DNA of 64,000 nucleotides from JAEMQF01 sp963850525 (GTDB lineage Bacteria; Pseudomonadota; Gammaproteobacteria; Burkholderiales; Burkholderiaceae_C): assembly GCA_963850525.1 (NCBI GenBank), contig CAWKLQ010000004.1, positions 1,054,001 through 1,118,000 of the forward strand, written 5' to 3'. A model generated the notes under the pieces. The model was not told the DNA's origin. It did not search any database and saw only the letters and a list, made by a program, of their open reading frames with translations. This document shows positions 14,500-23,495 of the stretch, piece after piece. The position numbers and the translations under genes are program-made. Numbering within the stretch: position 1 is the stretch's first letter; each line of letters begins with the position of its first letter.

Positions 14500-16612
14500 T
14501 CAGCTCCACGCCGCACGAAGCTGCGCCCCGATGTCGATGGGTGCCATGTCAGGCAGCGTCGCGATCGTTTCGTGTTCGGGCGAAACTGGGCCGATCGCCT
14601 CGAACGTGGCGGCGACGTCGGGCGGGATGAAGCGCGACAGCGTCGCGTACATGTGCCGGTCGCCGTGGGCGCGTTGCTGGGTGACGTAAAAGCGCTGCGG
14701 CACCATCAGGTGCAGGTGCTGCCTGGCGCGTGTCATCGCCACGTAGAGCAGGCGGCGCTCTTCTTCGATTTCGCTCATGCTTCCCGGTGGCAAGGTCCGA
14801 GGGCATGCAGCCGTCGACGACGTTGAGCACGAACACCGCCTTCCACTCCTGGCCTTTTGCCGAGTGAATCGTCGACAGGATCAGGTAATCCTCGTCGCGG
14901 TGCGGCGCGCCGGCTTCGTCGCTGCTTGCTTCCGGAGGGTCGAGCGTCAGCTCGGTGAGGAAGCGCTCGCGCGATGCGTAGCCGCTTGCAATTTGCGCGA
15001 GTTGATCCAGGTCCCGCAAGCGCAAGATGGCGTCGTCGTGGAGCCGCTCGAGGTGCGGCGCGTACCAGCGGTTGACGGCGCTCAGCTGCGCGGGCCAAGC
15101 CGCGCCAGGGGCGCTCAACTCGTCGTGCAGCGCGATCAGCTCGCGCCACGCGAGCGCCGCTGCCGCAGGCGGCGTGAATCCGCGGATCGCTGCGTTGGCG
15201 TCGGCGCTGCCGGCCACGCTGTCCAGCAGGCGCCGCGCCGCTGCGGGGCCGAGCCCGGGCAGAAGTTGCGCGACGCGAAACCCGGCGAGCCGGTGCCTCG
15301 GGTTCTCGGCCCAGCGCAACACGCTGAGCACGTCTTTGACGTGTGTCGCTTCGAGAAACTTCAGGCCGCCGAACTTGACGAAGGGAATATTGCGCCGCGA
15401 CAGCTCGAGTTCGAGCGCGGCGCTGTGGTGCGAGGTGCGGAACAGCACCGCCTGGCTCTTCAGCGGCAGCGCACATTCGCGGTAGTGCAGCACCTGGTCG
15501 GCGACCCAGGAGGCCTGCTGGGCTTCGTCCTGCACGCTCACCAAGCCGGGCAATTCGCTCGAGGCGAGATCGGTCCACAACGCCTTCGTGAAGCGCTCGG
15601 CGGCGTGCGCGATCACGGCATTGGACGCCGCGAGAATCGGTTGCGTCGAGCGGTAGTTGCGCTCCAGCGTGAGCACTCTCGCCTCGGGTTGAAATGCCTT
15701 CGGAAAGTCGAGGATGTTGCGTACCTCGGCGGCGCGGAAGGCGTAAATCGCCTGGGCGTCGTCGCCGACCACGGTCAAACCGCGGCCGTCGGGTTTGAGC
15801 GCGAGCAGGATCGCCGCCTGCAAGCGGTTCGTGTCCTGGTACTCGTCGACCAGCACGTGGTCGAAGCGCGCACCCACGTGCTGCGCCAGCTCGGCGTGCT
15901 GCATCAACTGGCACCAGTAGAGCAGCAGATCGTCGTAGTCGAGCACGTGCTGCGCCTGCTTGGCGGCGACAAAGGCGCCGAACAGGGCTTCGAGTTCGGC
16001 CTGCCATTGCCCGCACCAGGGGTAGCTGTCGCGCAAGACCTCGGACAGCGGCGTCCTCGCATTCACGACGCGCGAGTAGATTGCCAGGCATGTCGCCTTC
16101 TGCGGAAAGCGTTTGTGCGTCTTGGCCAGGCCGAGTTCCTGGCGTGCCAGGTTCAGCAGGTCTTCAGCGTCGCTTCGATCGATGACGGTGAAACACTCGG
16201 CCAGGCCGATGTGCCGCGCGCAGTCGCGCAGCAGCCGTGCGCCCACGCTGTGGAAGGTGCCGGCCCAGGCGAGTTCGGGCGCACGCTGCGTGGCGCGCCA
16301 CCCCAGCGCCTGGTGCAGCGCGCGTCCGACACGGCGTTGCATTTCCTGCGCGGCGCGGCGCGAGAACGTCAGAAGCAGCAGGCGCTGCGGGTCGGCGCCG
16401 GCGAGCACCAGCGCCGCGGCGCGCGACGCCAGCGTCAAGGTCTTGCCGCTGCCTGCGCCGGCGATCACGAGCAGCGGCGCTGCCGGGGCAGCGCCAAGTG
16501 CCAGACCGTGCTCGACGGCCTCGCGCTGCTGCGGATTCAGGTGTGCGAAGGCTTTGTCGCGATGCGCGGCAGCGGATTCAGGCGTCAGGGTCGATGACGC
16601 CGGTGGGGGCAT
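14500..16612 (-). pseudogene. UvrD/Rep-family ATP-dependent DNA helicase, frameshifted
   Basis: A superfamily 1A helicase of about 704 codons if read across one frameshift. The first frame (from ATG 16612) holds LNPQQREAVEHG, Walker A AGAGSGKT, LTFSRRAAQEM, AGTFHSVGARLLR, Walker B VLVDEYQDTN, GDDAQAIYAFRAA and STIHSAKGQEW. It then reaches DGCMPSDLATG, after which the reading frame is wrong. The expected continuation SEIEEERRLLYVAMTRARQHLHL is found in another frame. Removing one base near 14781-14785 restores a normal protein ending near 14500. It could be a real loss of the motif VI region or a sequencing error in the short GGGAA tract. The start is the first ATG before the helicase core. 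Confidence 0.85.
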
Positions 16613-16881
16613 GGAGGCGTGCAAGGTGCAGATCGTCGGCGTGGCGTATTTTGGTTCGCTTTCCCGGCTCTGTGGTTGGACAGTGCGGAATCGCTTCGGC
16701 GGCGCATCCTGACGGGGACCCGACGCGTAAGGCACGCCAGCGTCGCTGCGACAGATGTTCACCGGTTCGCGGCGTAGTTCACTGTGGCGCAGCTTCGCCC
16801 CCACGACTGTGGGATGGCGACGCCAGGTCCGGGAGCAGAAGATCGACGCACTGAGGGTGGTGCATCGACAAGGAGTCTCAG

Positions 16882-17136
16882 ATGCGTTTCTCGATGACGA
16901 ATGAAGGCGACTACCGCATCTACGCGGGCGCGGTGGCCGGGCAGCGTGGCGAAGGATTTGTCGCCACCGTGATCGTGAACCGGGTGCGCGGCGTCGTCGA
17001 CAAACCGCGCGAAGCGTATCGCGACGAGAAGCTCGCCGGCGGCCACCGCTGGCCGTCACCCGAGGCAGCGCGCCTTTACGCCGTCGCCAAGGCACGCCAA
17101 GTGATTCGCATGGAGCAGCATCGACTGGCGTGTTAG
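16882..17136 (+). CDS. Hypothetical protein (84 aa)
   Basis: A small protein of 84 residues that I cannot assign to a family. It contains YRIYAGAVAGQRGEGFVATVIVNRVRG in the first half and a basic C-terminal segment ending RQVIRMEQHRLAC. It is soluble in appearance, without signal peptide or membrane helix. A strong ribosome binding site AAGGAG lies seven bases before the ATG, which is the main reason to accept it as real. It is isolated between the divergent helicase gene and the convergent MFS gene. The preceding 269-bp intergenic region shows no other gene. Confidence 0.6.
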   Translation: MRFSMTNEGDYRIYAGAVAGQRGEGFVATVIVNRVRGVVDKPREAYRDEKLAGGHRWPSPEAARLYAVAKARQVIRMEQHRLAC

Positions 17137-17149
17137 GCATCAAGCCAGG

Positions 17150-18328
17150 TCAGTAGGCCGGCGCGCGCAGCGACTCCAGGCGCGCCGTTGCCGCCGTGGC
17201 CACCGCCGACAGCAACAGACACGTGACGATCACCCCGGTGTAGCTGCCGCGCGCGTCGAACACCGCGCCGGCGAGAACGGGCCCGAGCAAGTTGCCCAGA
17301 CCGGCACCCGTGTACAGCGTGCCGATGATGCTCGACACGGCACGCGCGCCGAACAAGTCCATGCACAGTGCCGGCAGCAGCGAAACGATGCCGCCGTAGC
17401 TCAGGCCGAACCACAGCGCAAAGAGCGCGAGCTCGGCGTAACCCGGCGCGCCCCACCACAGCAGATACGACAAGGCCATCGACGCTTGCAGCAGCGTCAG
17501 CGTGCGCACGCGGCCGATGCGATCGGCAAGCGCGCCGATCGCGAAGCGCCCGACCAGGCTGCCGATGCCGATCAAGCCGACCAGCCCGACGGCGCGCGCA
17601 TCGTCGACTCCGAGGTCGCGCGCCGCGGCCGAGGCATGGGCGAAGGGGATGAACATGGTCGGCGCGGCGCTCACGACGCCGAGGTAAAGCCACCAGAAGC
17701 GCCGGCTGTGCAGCGCCTCGCGCAAGCTCATGCCGCTGGCCGCGGTGGTGGACGCAGCGGCTTGCGGCGCGCGCCGCAGCAGCCAGGCCGCGCCGACCCC
17801 CACCAGCAGCACGCCCAGCGCAAGCCCACGCAACGCGCCGCGCCATTCGAACTGCGCGATTGCCCACGCCACCAGCAGCGGAACGACGACGGTGCCCGCG
17901 CCGATGCCGGCGCTCGCCAGACCGGCGGCAAAGCCGCGGCGCAGCGTGAACCACGGCGGCACGCAGCCGATCGCCGGCGTATAGACGAGCGCGATGCCGA
18001 TGCCCACGCCCACCCCGTAGGCGGCGTAGATGGTCGCCATCGACTCGGCGACGCTGCTGAGCGCCAGTCCCGCGGCGATCAGCGCCATGCCGCTGCAGCA
18101 CACGGCGCGTGGGCCGAAGCGATCCGACAGCATGCCGCCGAAGGCACCGAGCACGAAGTACACGCCGCCCGACAGCGCAAACACGAGCGACACGTCGGCA
18201 CGGCGCGCATCGAAGGCATGGCTGAACGACTCGAAGAACGCGGCGAACGAATACGCGACGCCGAAGATGACGGCCAGGCTGACGAACGCAGCCCACACGA
18301 CAACCCAGGCGTAACGTGGCTCTTGCAT
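17150..18328 (-). CDS. Major facilitator superfamily transporter (OFA/monocarboxylate-like)
   Basis: A 392-residue inner-membrane transporter with about twelve predicted helices. The signature loops are FGGMLSDRFGPRAV between helices 2 and 3 and the related FAIGALADRIGRVRTL between helices 8 and 9. The layout and loop sequence resemble oxalate/formate antiporter-like and monocarboxylate permeases. Beginning at MQEPRYAWVVV gives a short cytosolic lead before helix 1; an in-frame GTG at 18352 would add eight residues and neither start has a clear ribosome binding site. It is divergent from a Bug solute-binding gene, hinting at organic acid transport. Confidence 0.87.
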   Translation of the reverse strand: MQEPRYAWVVVWAAFVSLAVIFGVAYSFAAFFESFSHAFDARRADVSLVFALSGGVYFVLGAFGGMLSDRFGPRAVCCSGMALIAAGLALSSVAESMATIYAAYGVGVGIGIALVYTPAIGCVPPWFTLRRGFAAGLASAGIGAGTVVVPLLVAWAIAQFEWRGALRGLALGVLLVGVGAAWLLRRAPQAAASTTAASGMSLREALHSRRFWWLYLGVVSAAPTMFIPFAHASAAARDLGVDDARAVGLVGLIGIGSLVGRFAIGALADRIGRVRTLTLLQASMALSYLLWWGAPGYAELALFALWFGLSYGGIVSLLPALCMDLFGARAVSSIIGTLYTGAGLGNLLGPVLAGAVFDARGSYTGVIVTCLLLSAVATAATARLESLRAPAY

Positions 18329-18473
18329 AGGGGCCGCAGTGTAGGGGTTCACGCCGGTTGCACGCCGGTTGCGCCCGCCCTGGGTCTGTCAGGCTGCGCT
18401 ATCGTCACGCTCTGCATACCCGCCCTGCGCCTCGCCGACCTTACTGCGCCCTTCCCAAACAAGCGGATCCACG

Positions 18474-19454
18474 ATGATTCACCGACGCCTGTTTCTTCTT
18501 GCCGCCTGGCTGGCCGGCGCCCAGCGCGCCATCGCACAGGCGTATCCGGTGCGACCGATTCGCCTCATCGTTCCCTATCCGCCGGGCGGGCCGCTTGACA
18601 TCGCGGCACGCATGCTCGCCGAAGGCTTGCGCGGCTTCGGCAGTGTGATCGTCGAAAACCGCACGGGGGCGGGCGGCAACATCGGCGCCGACGCCGTCGC
18701 CAAGGCGGCGCCCGACGGCTACACGCTGCTGATGGGCGCCGTGGCGACGCACGCCATCAACCCGGCGATCCAGCCGAAGATGCCTTATGACGCAGCGAAG
18801 GACTTTGCGCCGATCACGCTCGTCGCCAACGTTCCCAATGTGCTCGTGCTCGAAGCCGCTTACGCAGCGCGCAATCGCATCCTGAGCGTGGCCGACTTCG
18901 TTGCGCATCTGAAAGCCAACCCCGGGCGCCTGCAGTTCGGCTCCGGCGGCAACGGCAGCGCCGGCCACTTGGCCGGAGAGCTGTTCAAGATGCGCACTGA
19001 GACGTTCGCGCTGCACATCCCCTATCGCGGCGCGCCGCCGGCGCAGCTGGCGCTGCTCAGCGGCGAGGTTCACTTCATGTTCGACAACCTCGCCTCAGCC
19101 GCGCCGCGCGTGCGCGACGGTCGCCTGGTCGCGCTGGGGGTGACGACGCAGCGCCGCGCGAAGGCCCTGCCCGACATCGTGCCTCTCGCCGAGTCGGGCG
19201 TGAAGGGCCTGGCCGACTTCGACATCAGCACCTGGTTCGGCGTGTTCGCACCCGCCCAGGTGCCGCAGGCCGTGATCGAGCCGCTGCACGCGGCCGTGGT
19301 GGGCGCGATGAACACGAAGGCCTTCGGCGACGTGATGTCGCAGCTCGCCGCCGAGCCCGCGCCGAATTCGCCCGCGGAGTTCGCCGCCCTGGTGGCGAGC
19401 GAAGCGCGCAAGTACGCGGCGATCGTGCAGCGGGCCAACATCAAGGCGGATTGA
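18474..19454 (+). CDS. Bug-family tripartite tricarboxylate transporter substrate-binding protein
   Basis: A 326-residue periplasmic binding protein of the Bug/TctC family, the second in this window. The signal peptide MIHRRLFLLAAWLAGAQRAIAQ precedes the mature YPVRPIRLIVPYPPGGPLDIAAR. Other family motifs are VIVENRTGAGGNIGADAVAKAAPDGYTLLMG, MPYDAAKDFAPITLV and IPYRGAPPAQLALLSGEVHFMFDN. It is divergent from the MFS transporter rather than linked to TctAB genes. Ligands of this family are usually carboxylic acids; none can be named. It is the last ordinary chromosomal gene before the mobile region on its right. Confidence 0.9.
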   Translation: MIHRRLFLLAAWLAGAQRAIAQAYPVRPIRLIVPYPPGGPLDIAARMLAEGLRGFGSVIVENRTGAGGNIGADAVAKAAPDGYTLLMGAVATHAINPAIQPKMPYDAAKDFAPITLVANVPNVLVLEAAYAARNRILSVADFVAHLKANPGRLQFGSGGNGSAGHLAGELFKMRTETFALHIPYRGAPPAQLALLSGEVHFMFDNLASAAPRVRDGRLVALGVTTQRRAKALPDIVPLAESGVKGLADFDISTWFGVFAPAQVPQAVIEPLHAAVVGAMNTKAFGDVMSQLAAEPAPNSPAEFAALVASEARKYAAIVQRANIKAD

Positions 19455-19577
19455 GCGGGCTGAGATGGAGAAAAGCCCTCGACTGTCCGATTCTTCGTTT
19501 CAGACCGCCCGAGGACCGCGCCGATCCGAGAGGGACCTCCACGCCGGCAGTGCGTCGACTGGCAGACAGGGCGTCGG

Positions 19578-19937
19578 CTACGACAGGGTCATCTCCAACT
19601 GAACATCGCGGTACGGCACCTCAGGCCGAACCATCCCGCGTGCGCCCTTGTGCAGGCGCACCAAGCCGTAGCGCTCCATCGTGCGCAGTGTTCGCGACAG
19701 GTTGCCGGGTGTACGGCCGGTTTGTGCCGCCAACTCATTCAGCGATTCGGGCCGCGTCTCGGTAATCACCGACAGCAAAGACCGGTTTCGGTTGGACAGC
19801 AGCTTTGCAAAGCTTTCGGGCGACGTGAACCAAACCTTGGGGTCACTGGCTTTGGGCTTCAGTTCTCCCTTGGCGATCGCCAGTGTGCGTGCCTTCATCG
19901 CATCGTAGGAAGCAATACCCACCTTCAACGTCTTCAT
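19578..19937 (-). CDS. TumA-like helix-turn-helix antitoxin
   Basis: A 119-residue DNA-binding protein with a winged helix in its middle to C-terminal part: RSLLSVITETRPESLNELAAQTGRTPGNLSRTLRTMERYGLVRL (about residues 52-95). This matches the MarR-like HVO_A0114 type of regulator. Its ATG overlaps the stop of the toxin-like gene upstream by four bases (ATGA), so the two are translationally coupled with the toxin first. In known pairs of this kind the helix-turn-helix protein neutralises the TumE/DUF6516 partner and represses the operon. It lies beside a decayed integrase and so is probably part of an old mobile element. Confidence 0.75.
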   Translation of the reverse strand: MKTLKVGIASYDAMKARTLAIAKGELKPKASDPKVWFTSPESFAKLLSNRNRSLLSVITETRPESLNELAAQTGRTPGNLSRTLRTMERYGLVRLHKGARGMVRPEVPYRDVQLEMTLS

Positions 19938-20281
19938 GCCCAGACTCCTCGTTCATGCATCAGCGCTTCGACTTCAGTCCAGAAGTCGGCCACCAGCGCT
20001 GCCGCTTCGCGGTAAGCGTACGGCCGAACGGTTCGCAGCCGGTGTTTGTGGTCCTGCTCGGCGCGCCGTTTGTCACCCACCTGATGGGCATTGTCGAATC
20101 CGACCAGCCGTGTGCCGTCGGGTCCGTGCAGCGCCAATGAATAGTCAAGCCCGTGCGGCTTCTGCGCCGTAACCGGCACTTGATTTACGGTGAAACGAAC
20201 CCAATAGCCTGCCTCATCAATCACCAGAACCTGCCCATGGAGGTCGAGCAGCCTCTCCAGCGAGGGGTCGCGACGGGCCAT
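19934..20281 (-). CDS. TumE-like (DUF6516) toxin
   Basis: A 115-residue protein matching the DUF6516/TumE toxin pattern: an N-terminal segment LLDLHGQVLVIDEAGYWVRFTVNQVP, then GLDYSLALHGPDGTRLVGFDNAH, a basic DHKHRL segment, and RPYAYREAAALVADFWTEVEALMHERG at the C-terminus. It is the first gene of a two-gene operon with the antitoxin-like gene, overlapping it by four bases. The ATG at 20281 was chosen because it begins the conserved part; upstream codons belong to another frame. TumE proteins stabilise replicons or islands; the molecular target is not clear to me. Confidence 0.75.
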   Translation of the reverse strand: MARRDPSLERLLDLHGQVLVIDEAGYWVRFTVNQVPVTAQKPHGLDYSLALHGPDGTRLVGFDNAHQVGDKRRAEQDHKHRLRTVRPYAYREAAALVADFWTEVEALMHERGVWA

Positions 20282-20289
20282 AGTTGTGA

Positions 20290-20306
20290 TTATCTCATAC
20301 TGATAA
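20290..20306. promoter_or_regulatory. Inverted repeat upstream of the toxin-antitoxin operon
   Basis: TTATC (20290-20294) and GATAA (20302-20306) flank a 7-bp spacer nine bases upstream of the toxin start. The AT-rich context contrasts with the surroundings. It is a candidate operator for autoregulation by the helix-turn-helix antitoxin. Confidence 0.35.
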
Positions 20307-20342
20307 GAATGAACTTGCGCATCAATGGGCACAGCGCCACGA

Positions 20343-21643
20343 TCAATGCGAAGGCGCCTGCTTGACCTTTCGTAGTGCGGTCTCTGTCCCTCGCCGCAGC
20401 TTGTCCAGGAAGTCGGCCCAGGCCTGCAGCATTGCGCGCCGCTGCTCGACAAACTCGGTGCGGTTGTAGGCCCGGCCCAGGCTGTCGCGCACCGAGTGCG
20501 CAAGTTGCGCTTCGATGATGTTGGGATCGAATCCGAGGCGCTCGTGCAGCATCGTTCGCGCCGTCGCGCGAAAACCATGTCCCGTCACCTCGTCGGCCGG
20601 GAAGCCCATTGCGCGCAGCGCCGCGTTGATGGTGTTCTCGCTCATCGCGCGGTCGTGATGACGTTCGCCGCGGAAGACGAGCGGGCCCGAACCGGTCAAC
20701 ACCTGCAACTCGCGCAGCGCTGTGACGGCCTGCCTGGGCAACGGCACCAAGTGGGGGCGCCGTGCAGCTTCGCGCGCAGCTCGCGCTTCATCCGCCGCGC
20801 GGGCACGGTCCACATTGCAGTGTCGAGATCGATCTCGGACCACTCGGCGAATCGCAACTCGCCCGGCCGAAGCAATAGCATGGGTGCCAGCTTCAACGCC
20901 GCTCGCACCACCGGCGTCGCGGCGTAGTTGTCGCACGCGCGAAGCAATTCACCGAGGCGCTTGGGGTCGATGATCGCCGGGAAGTGCTTGGTGTCAGGCC
21001 GCTTGAGCGCGTCCTTCAGATCGCGGGCGGGATTGGTGGTCGCCTTGCCGGTGGCCACCGCATAGCGAAAGACCTGGCCGGAATCCTGCAACGCCCGATG
21101 CGCTGTCTCTACGACGCCGCGTGCCTCGACGCGCCGCAGCACCTCGAGCAACTGCGGCGGCGAGACGCTGCCGACGGGCAGCTTGCCGATCCACGGGAAC
21201 ACATCCGCGTCGAGCCGCGCAATGATCTTGTCGGCATAGCTGGCTGCCCAGCTGTCGCGCTTGACGGCGAACCACTCGCGAGCTGTGGCTTCAAACGAGT
21301 CCAGGGGCGGAAGTGCTTGCGCTTCACGCTCGCCTGCGACACGCGCCTGCACATAAGACTCCTTCTCGGCCTTGCGTTGCTGGCTCGGATCGAACCCCTC
21401 GGCAAGAAGTTGTCGTGTGGCATCGGCCTAGCGGTGCGCGATGGCCAGCGTCGTGTCTGGATAGGTCCCGAGCGAAAGCATGTTGCGCTTGCCGCCAAAG
21501 CGGTAGTCCAGGCGCCAACCATGCGAGCCCCCCTTGACGAAGAGCAGCAAGACGAGCCCGTCACCATCGCTGAGCCGCCCGCGCGGATCACCGGACTTGA
21601 TGGCGCGAATCGTCGCGTCGGACGAGATGAGGTTGCGTGCCAT
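20343..21643 (-). pseudogene. Phage/island-type tyrosine integrase, inactivated
   Basis: A P4-like integrase reconstructable as about 430 codons from ATG 21643. The N-terminal arm-binding domain reads LSDGDGLVLLLFVKGGSHGWRLDYRFGGKRNMLSLGTYPDTTLA. A TAG stop at 21430-21428 interrupts it, after which the frame continues with QLLAEGFDPSQQRKAEKE and the core domain. A one-base deletion in a G run (20753-20757 on the plus strand) then shifts the frame between KLHGAP and HLVPLPRQAV. The catalytic end is still visible in the last frame: TGHGFRATARTMLHERLG and AQLAHSVRD, with a Tyr in GRAYNRTEF. The two lesions make it nonfunctional unless the deletion is a sequencing error. It is the relic of an earlier element at this tRNA site. 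Confidence 0.88.
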
Positions 21644-21700
21644 GGAGTAACTCGGCCTTTTTGCCCTCGCCACCGAGCGAGTTACTGCCAGAGTTACTCC
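21642..21700. repeat. Inverted repeat with an extra copy at the decayed integrase start
   Basis: ATGGAGTAACTC (21642-21653) and GAGTTACTCCAT (21689-21700) form a near-edge 12-bp inverted pair of which the GGAGTAACTC/GAGTTACTCC core (21644-21653 and 21691-21700) is exact. A third partial copy GAGTTACT lies at 21679-21686, in direct orientation and 12 bp from the one at 21691. Repeats like these next to an integrase start are typical of integrase arm sites or excisionase sites. The left arm overlaps the integrase ATG. Function is inferred from position. Confidence 0.5.
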
Positions 21701-21750
21701 ATGAACAGGAAGAACTCCAGGGCTTTGGTGAAACAGCATGAGACAAGAAC

Positions 21751-21784
21751 AAAGCCCTAGAGCGTTGATTCTCTAGGGCTTTTT
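21751..21784. terminator. Intrinsic terminator hairpin
   Basis: AAAGCCCTAGAG (21751-21762) and CTCTAGGGCTTT (21771-21782) form a perfect 12-bp stem with an 8-base loop, followed by more T on the plus strand and preceded by A-rich sequence for minus-strand reading. It lies 42 bases left of the tRNA-Phe-derived repeat. It may be the original terminator downstream of tRNA-Phe. Confidence 0.75.
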
Positions 21785-21825
21785 GGACTTCCCGGGACAT
21801 CTTGAGATTCCCTGGGAACACTGTC

Positions 21826-21871
21826 TGGTGGCCAGGGGCGGAATCGAACCACCGACACGCGGATTTTCAGT
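21826..21871 (-). repeat. Left attachment site (46-bp copy of the tRNA-Phe 3' part)
   Basis: These 46 bases are identical to 30314-30359, the 3' part of the intact tRNA-Phe gene including the CCA end, T arm and part of the anticodon arm. Flanks differ on both sides (C versus T before, A versus C after). A truncated tRNA end at the far side of an integrase-bearing segment is the hallmark of site-specific insertion into a tRNA gene. The segment between the two copies is about 8.5 kb. Confidence 0.92.
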
Positions 21872-22040
21872 ATGCGGCCGATGGCATTCCGCAATATTCG
21901 AAAGCGTTGATACTTGACCCTCTACAGAGGGGAAAGCAAGCAATGGCGCGGCTTGCGTGGATTTCTGAAAATTCCGCAGCGTTGATCTTTGTGCCTAAAA
22001 TCTGCTTACATGGCTGCTTACATGGGTTTTGCAGATGCAC

Positions 22041-22054
22041 GCATCGGGGGATGC
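22041..22054 (+). repeat. GCATCGGGGGATGC repeat, copy 1
   Basis: A 14-bp sequence with 5-bp complementary ends (GCATC/GATGC) around GGGG, ending four bases before the integrase ATG at 22059. An identical copy directly abuts the next gene's start. It contains the G-rich tract that serves as the ribosome binding site, so folding could mask translation. Confidence 0.5.
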
Positions 22055-22058
22055 GAAT

Positions 22059-23402
22059 ATGGCGAGAGAAGCGTTCACGGCCGGCCGATTGGCCAAGTTC
22101 AAGAAGTGCCCGAAGGGAAAGGCGCAAGCCTTCCTGTGGGACACCAAGGCGCCCGGGCTGGCGCTGCGCGTCACGGCCAATGGGGCACGCGCCTTCATCT
22201 TCCAAAGCCGGCTGACGGACGGCCAGACGCCGCGCCTCACCATCGGTGAGCCCATCGGCGACGATGGCAAGGGTGTGTGGACGATTCCGAAAGCTCAAGC
22301 CGAAGCGCGCCGCTTGCAGGCCTTGATCGATCAAGGCAAAGACCCGCGCCGCGAAAAGAGCGCCCATGAGGCAAGCGACCGCGCTGCGCGCGCCGCCGAC
22401 CGCACCGACCGCCAACGACTTCAAGTCACGGGCTTGATGGCGTGGGATGTCTACTGCGCCGAGCGCCGGCCGCATTGGAGCGAGCGCAATCACCTGGACC
22501 ACCTCGTTTTTGCGAGCGAGGGCGGGAAGAAACGTATTCGCGCCAAGGGCAAGACGATGCCCGGCCCCCTGCGCCCGCTGCTTGTGCTCCCATTGGCAAG
22601 GATTGACGCGGCCGCCGTGCAGGCCTGGGTGACGCGCGAGACCAAGACCCGCCCGGCCCGCGCGCTGCTGGGTTTCCGGCTGCTGCGCGCTTTCATGAAC
22701 TGGTGCGCCGAACACGACGATTACCGCGCGCTAGTGCAGGCCGATGCGTGCAAGGGCAAGAAAACCCGCGAGAAGCTGGGCAAACCCGTGGCGAAAACCG
22801 ATGCGCTGCAACGCGAGCAATTGCCGGCATGGTTCGAGGCGGTGCGCAACGATGCAAACCTCGTCGCGTCGGCCTACCTGCAATCCCTGCTGCTGACCGG
22901 CGCCCGGCGCGAGGAACTGGCCCGCCTGGGCTGGGAGGACGTGGACTTTCAATGGAAGTCGCTGCGCATCCGCGACAAGGTGGAAGGCGAGCGAATCATT
23001 CCGCTCACGCCCTATGTGGCGCATCTGCTGTCGTGGCTGCCGCGCCGCGACGGCAACCCGTATGTCTTCACGAGTGTCGGCTCGGCGACCGGTCGGCTGA
23101 AAGAAGCTCGGCCGAACCATGTTCGTGCGCTGAAGATCGCCGGCCTGCCGCATGTGACGTTGCACGGGCTGCGGCGCACCTTCGGCACCTTGTCGGAGTG
23201 GGTCGAAGTGCCCGTGGGCATCGTGGCGCAGTTGCAGGGCCACAAGCCAAGCGCCATCGCCGAGAAGCACTATCGCGTTCGTCCGCTCGACTTGCTGCGC
23301 ATGTGGCACGAGCGCATCGAGGCATGGGTGCTTGAGCAGGCCGGCATCGAGTTCAAACCGAAGGTCGAGGTCAAGCCTGCAATGCGGGTGGTCGCCGCCT
23401 AA
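22059..23402 (+). CDS. int: Tyrosine-type site-specific integrase
   Basis: A 447-residue integrase that most likely inserted the island into tRNA-Phe. The N-terminal part is the DUF4102-like arm-binding domain of P4-type integrases (FLWDTKAPGLALRVTANGARAFIFQSRL). A central core-binding region follows, then the catalytic domain with Arg about 281 (LTGARREELARLGW), the HxxR motif about 369-372 (HGLRRTF), a second His in LQGHKPSAIAEKHY about 395, and the nucleophile Tyr about 405. All catalytic residues appear intact. ATG 22059 is preferred to an in-frame ATG at 22029 because GGGGG lies eight bases upstream. It is unrelated in frame or closeness to the decayed integrase on its left. Confidence 0.93.
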   Translation: MAREAFTAGRLAKFKKCPKGKAQAFLWDTKAPGLALRVTANGARAFIFQSRLTDGQTPRLTIGEPIGDDGKGVWTIPKAQAEARRLQALIDQGKDPRREKSAHEASDRAARAADRTDRQRLQVTGLMAWDVYCAERRPHWSERNHLDHLVFASEGGKKRIRAKGKTMPGPLRPLLVLPLARIDAAAVQAWVTRETKTRPARALLGFRLLRAFMNWCAEHDDYRALVQADACKGKKTREKLGKPVAKTDALQREQLPAWFEAVRNDANLVASAYLQSLLLTGARREELARLGWEDVDFQWKSLRIRDKVEGERIIPLTPYVAHLLSWLPRRDGNPYVFTSVGSATGRLKEARPNHVRALKIAGLPHVTLHGLRRTFGTLSEWVEVPVGIVAQLQGHKPSAIAEKHYRVRPLDLLRMWHERIEAWVLEQAGIEFKPKVEVKPAMRVVAA

Positions 23403-23481
23403 ACCAGTTCGCCCCAGCTAGGCCGCGAGGCCGAACACCACGGCCCCCGACGTGGCCCGCTGGGGCACCTTCCATCGGGGA

Positions 23482-23495
23482 GCATCGGGGGATGC
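23482..23495 (+). repeat. GCATCGGGGGATGC repeat, copy 2
   Basis: An exact 14-bp copy of the sequence at 22041, ending at the base before the ATG of the 172-residue gene. A partial copy CATCGGGG sits just upstream at 23473-23480. Confidence 0.5.
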
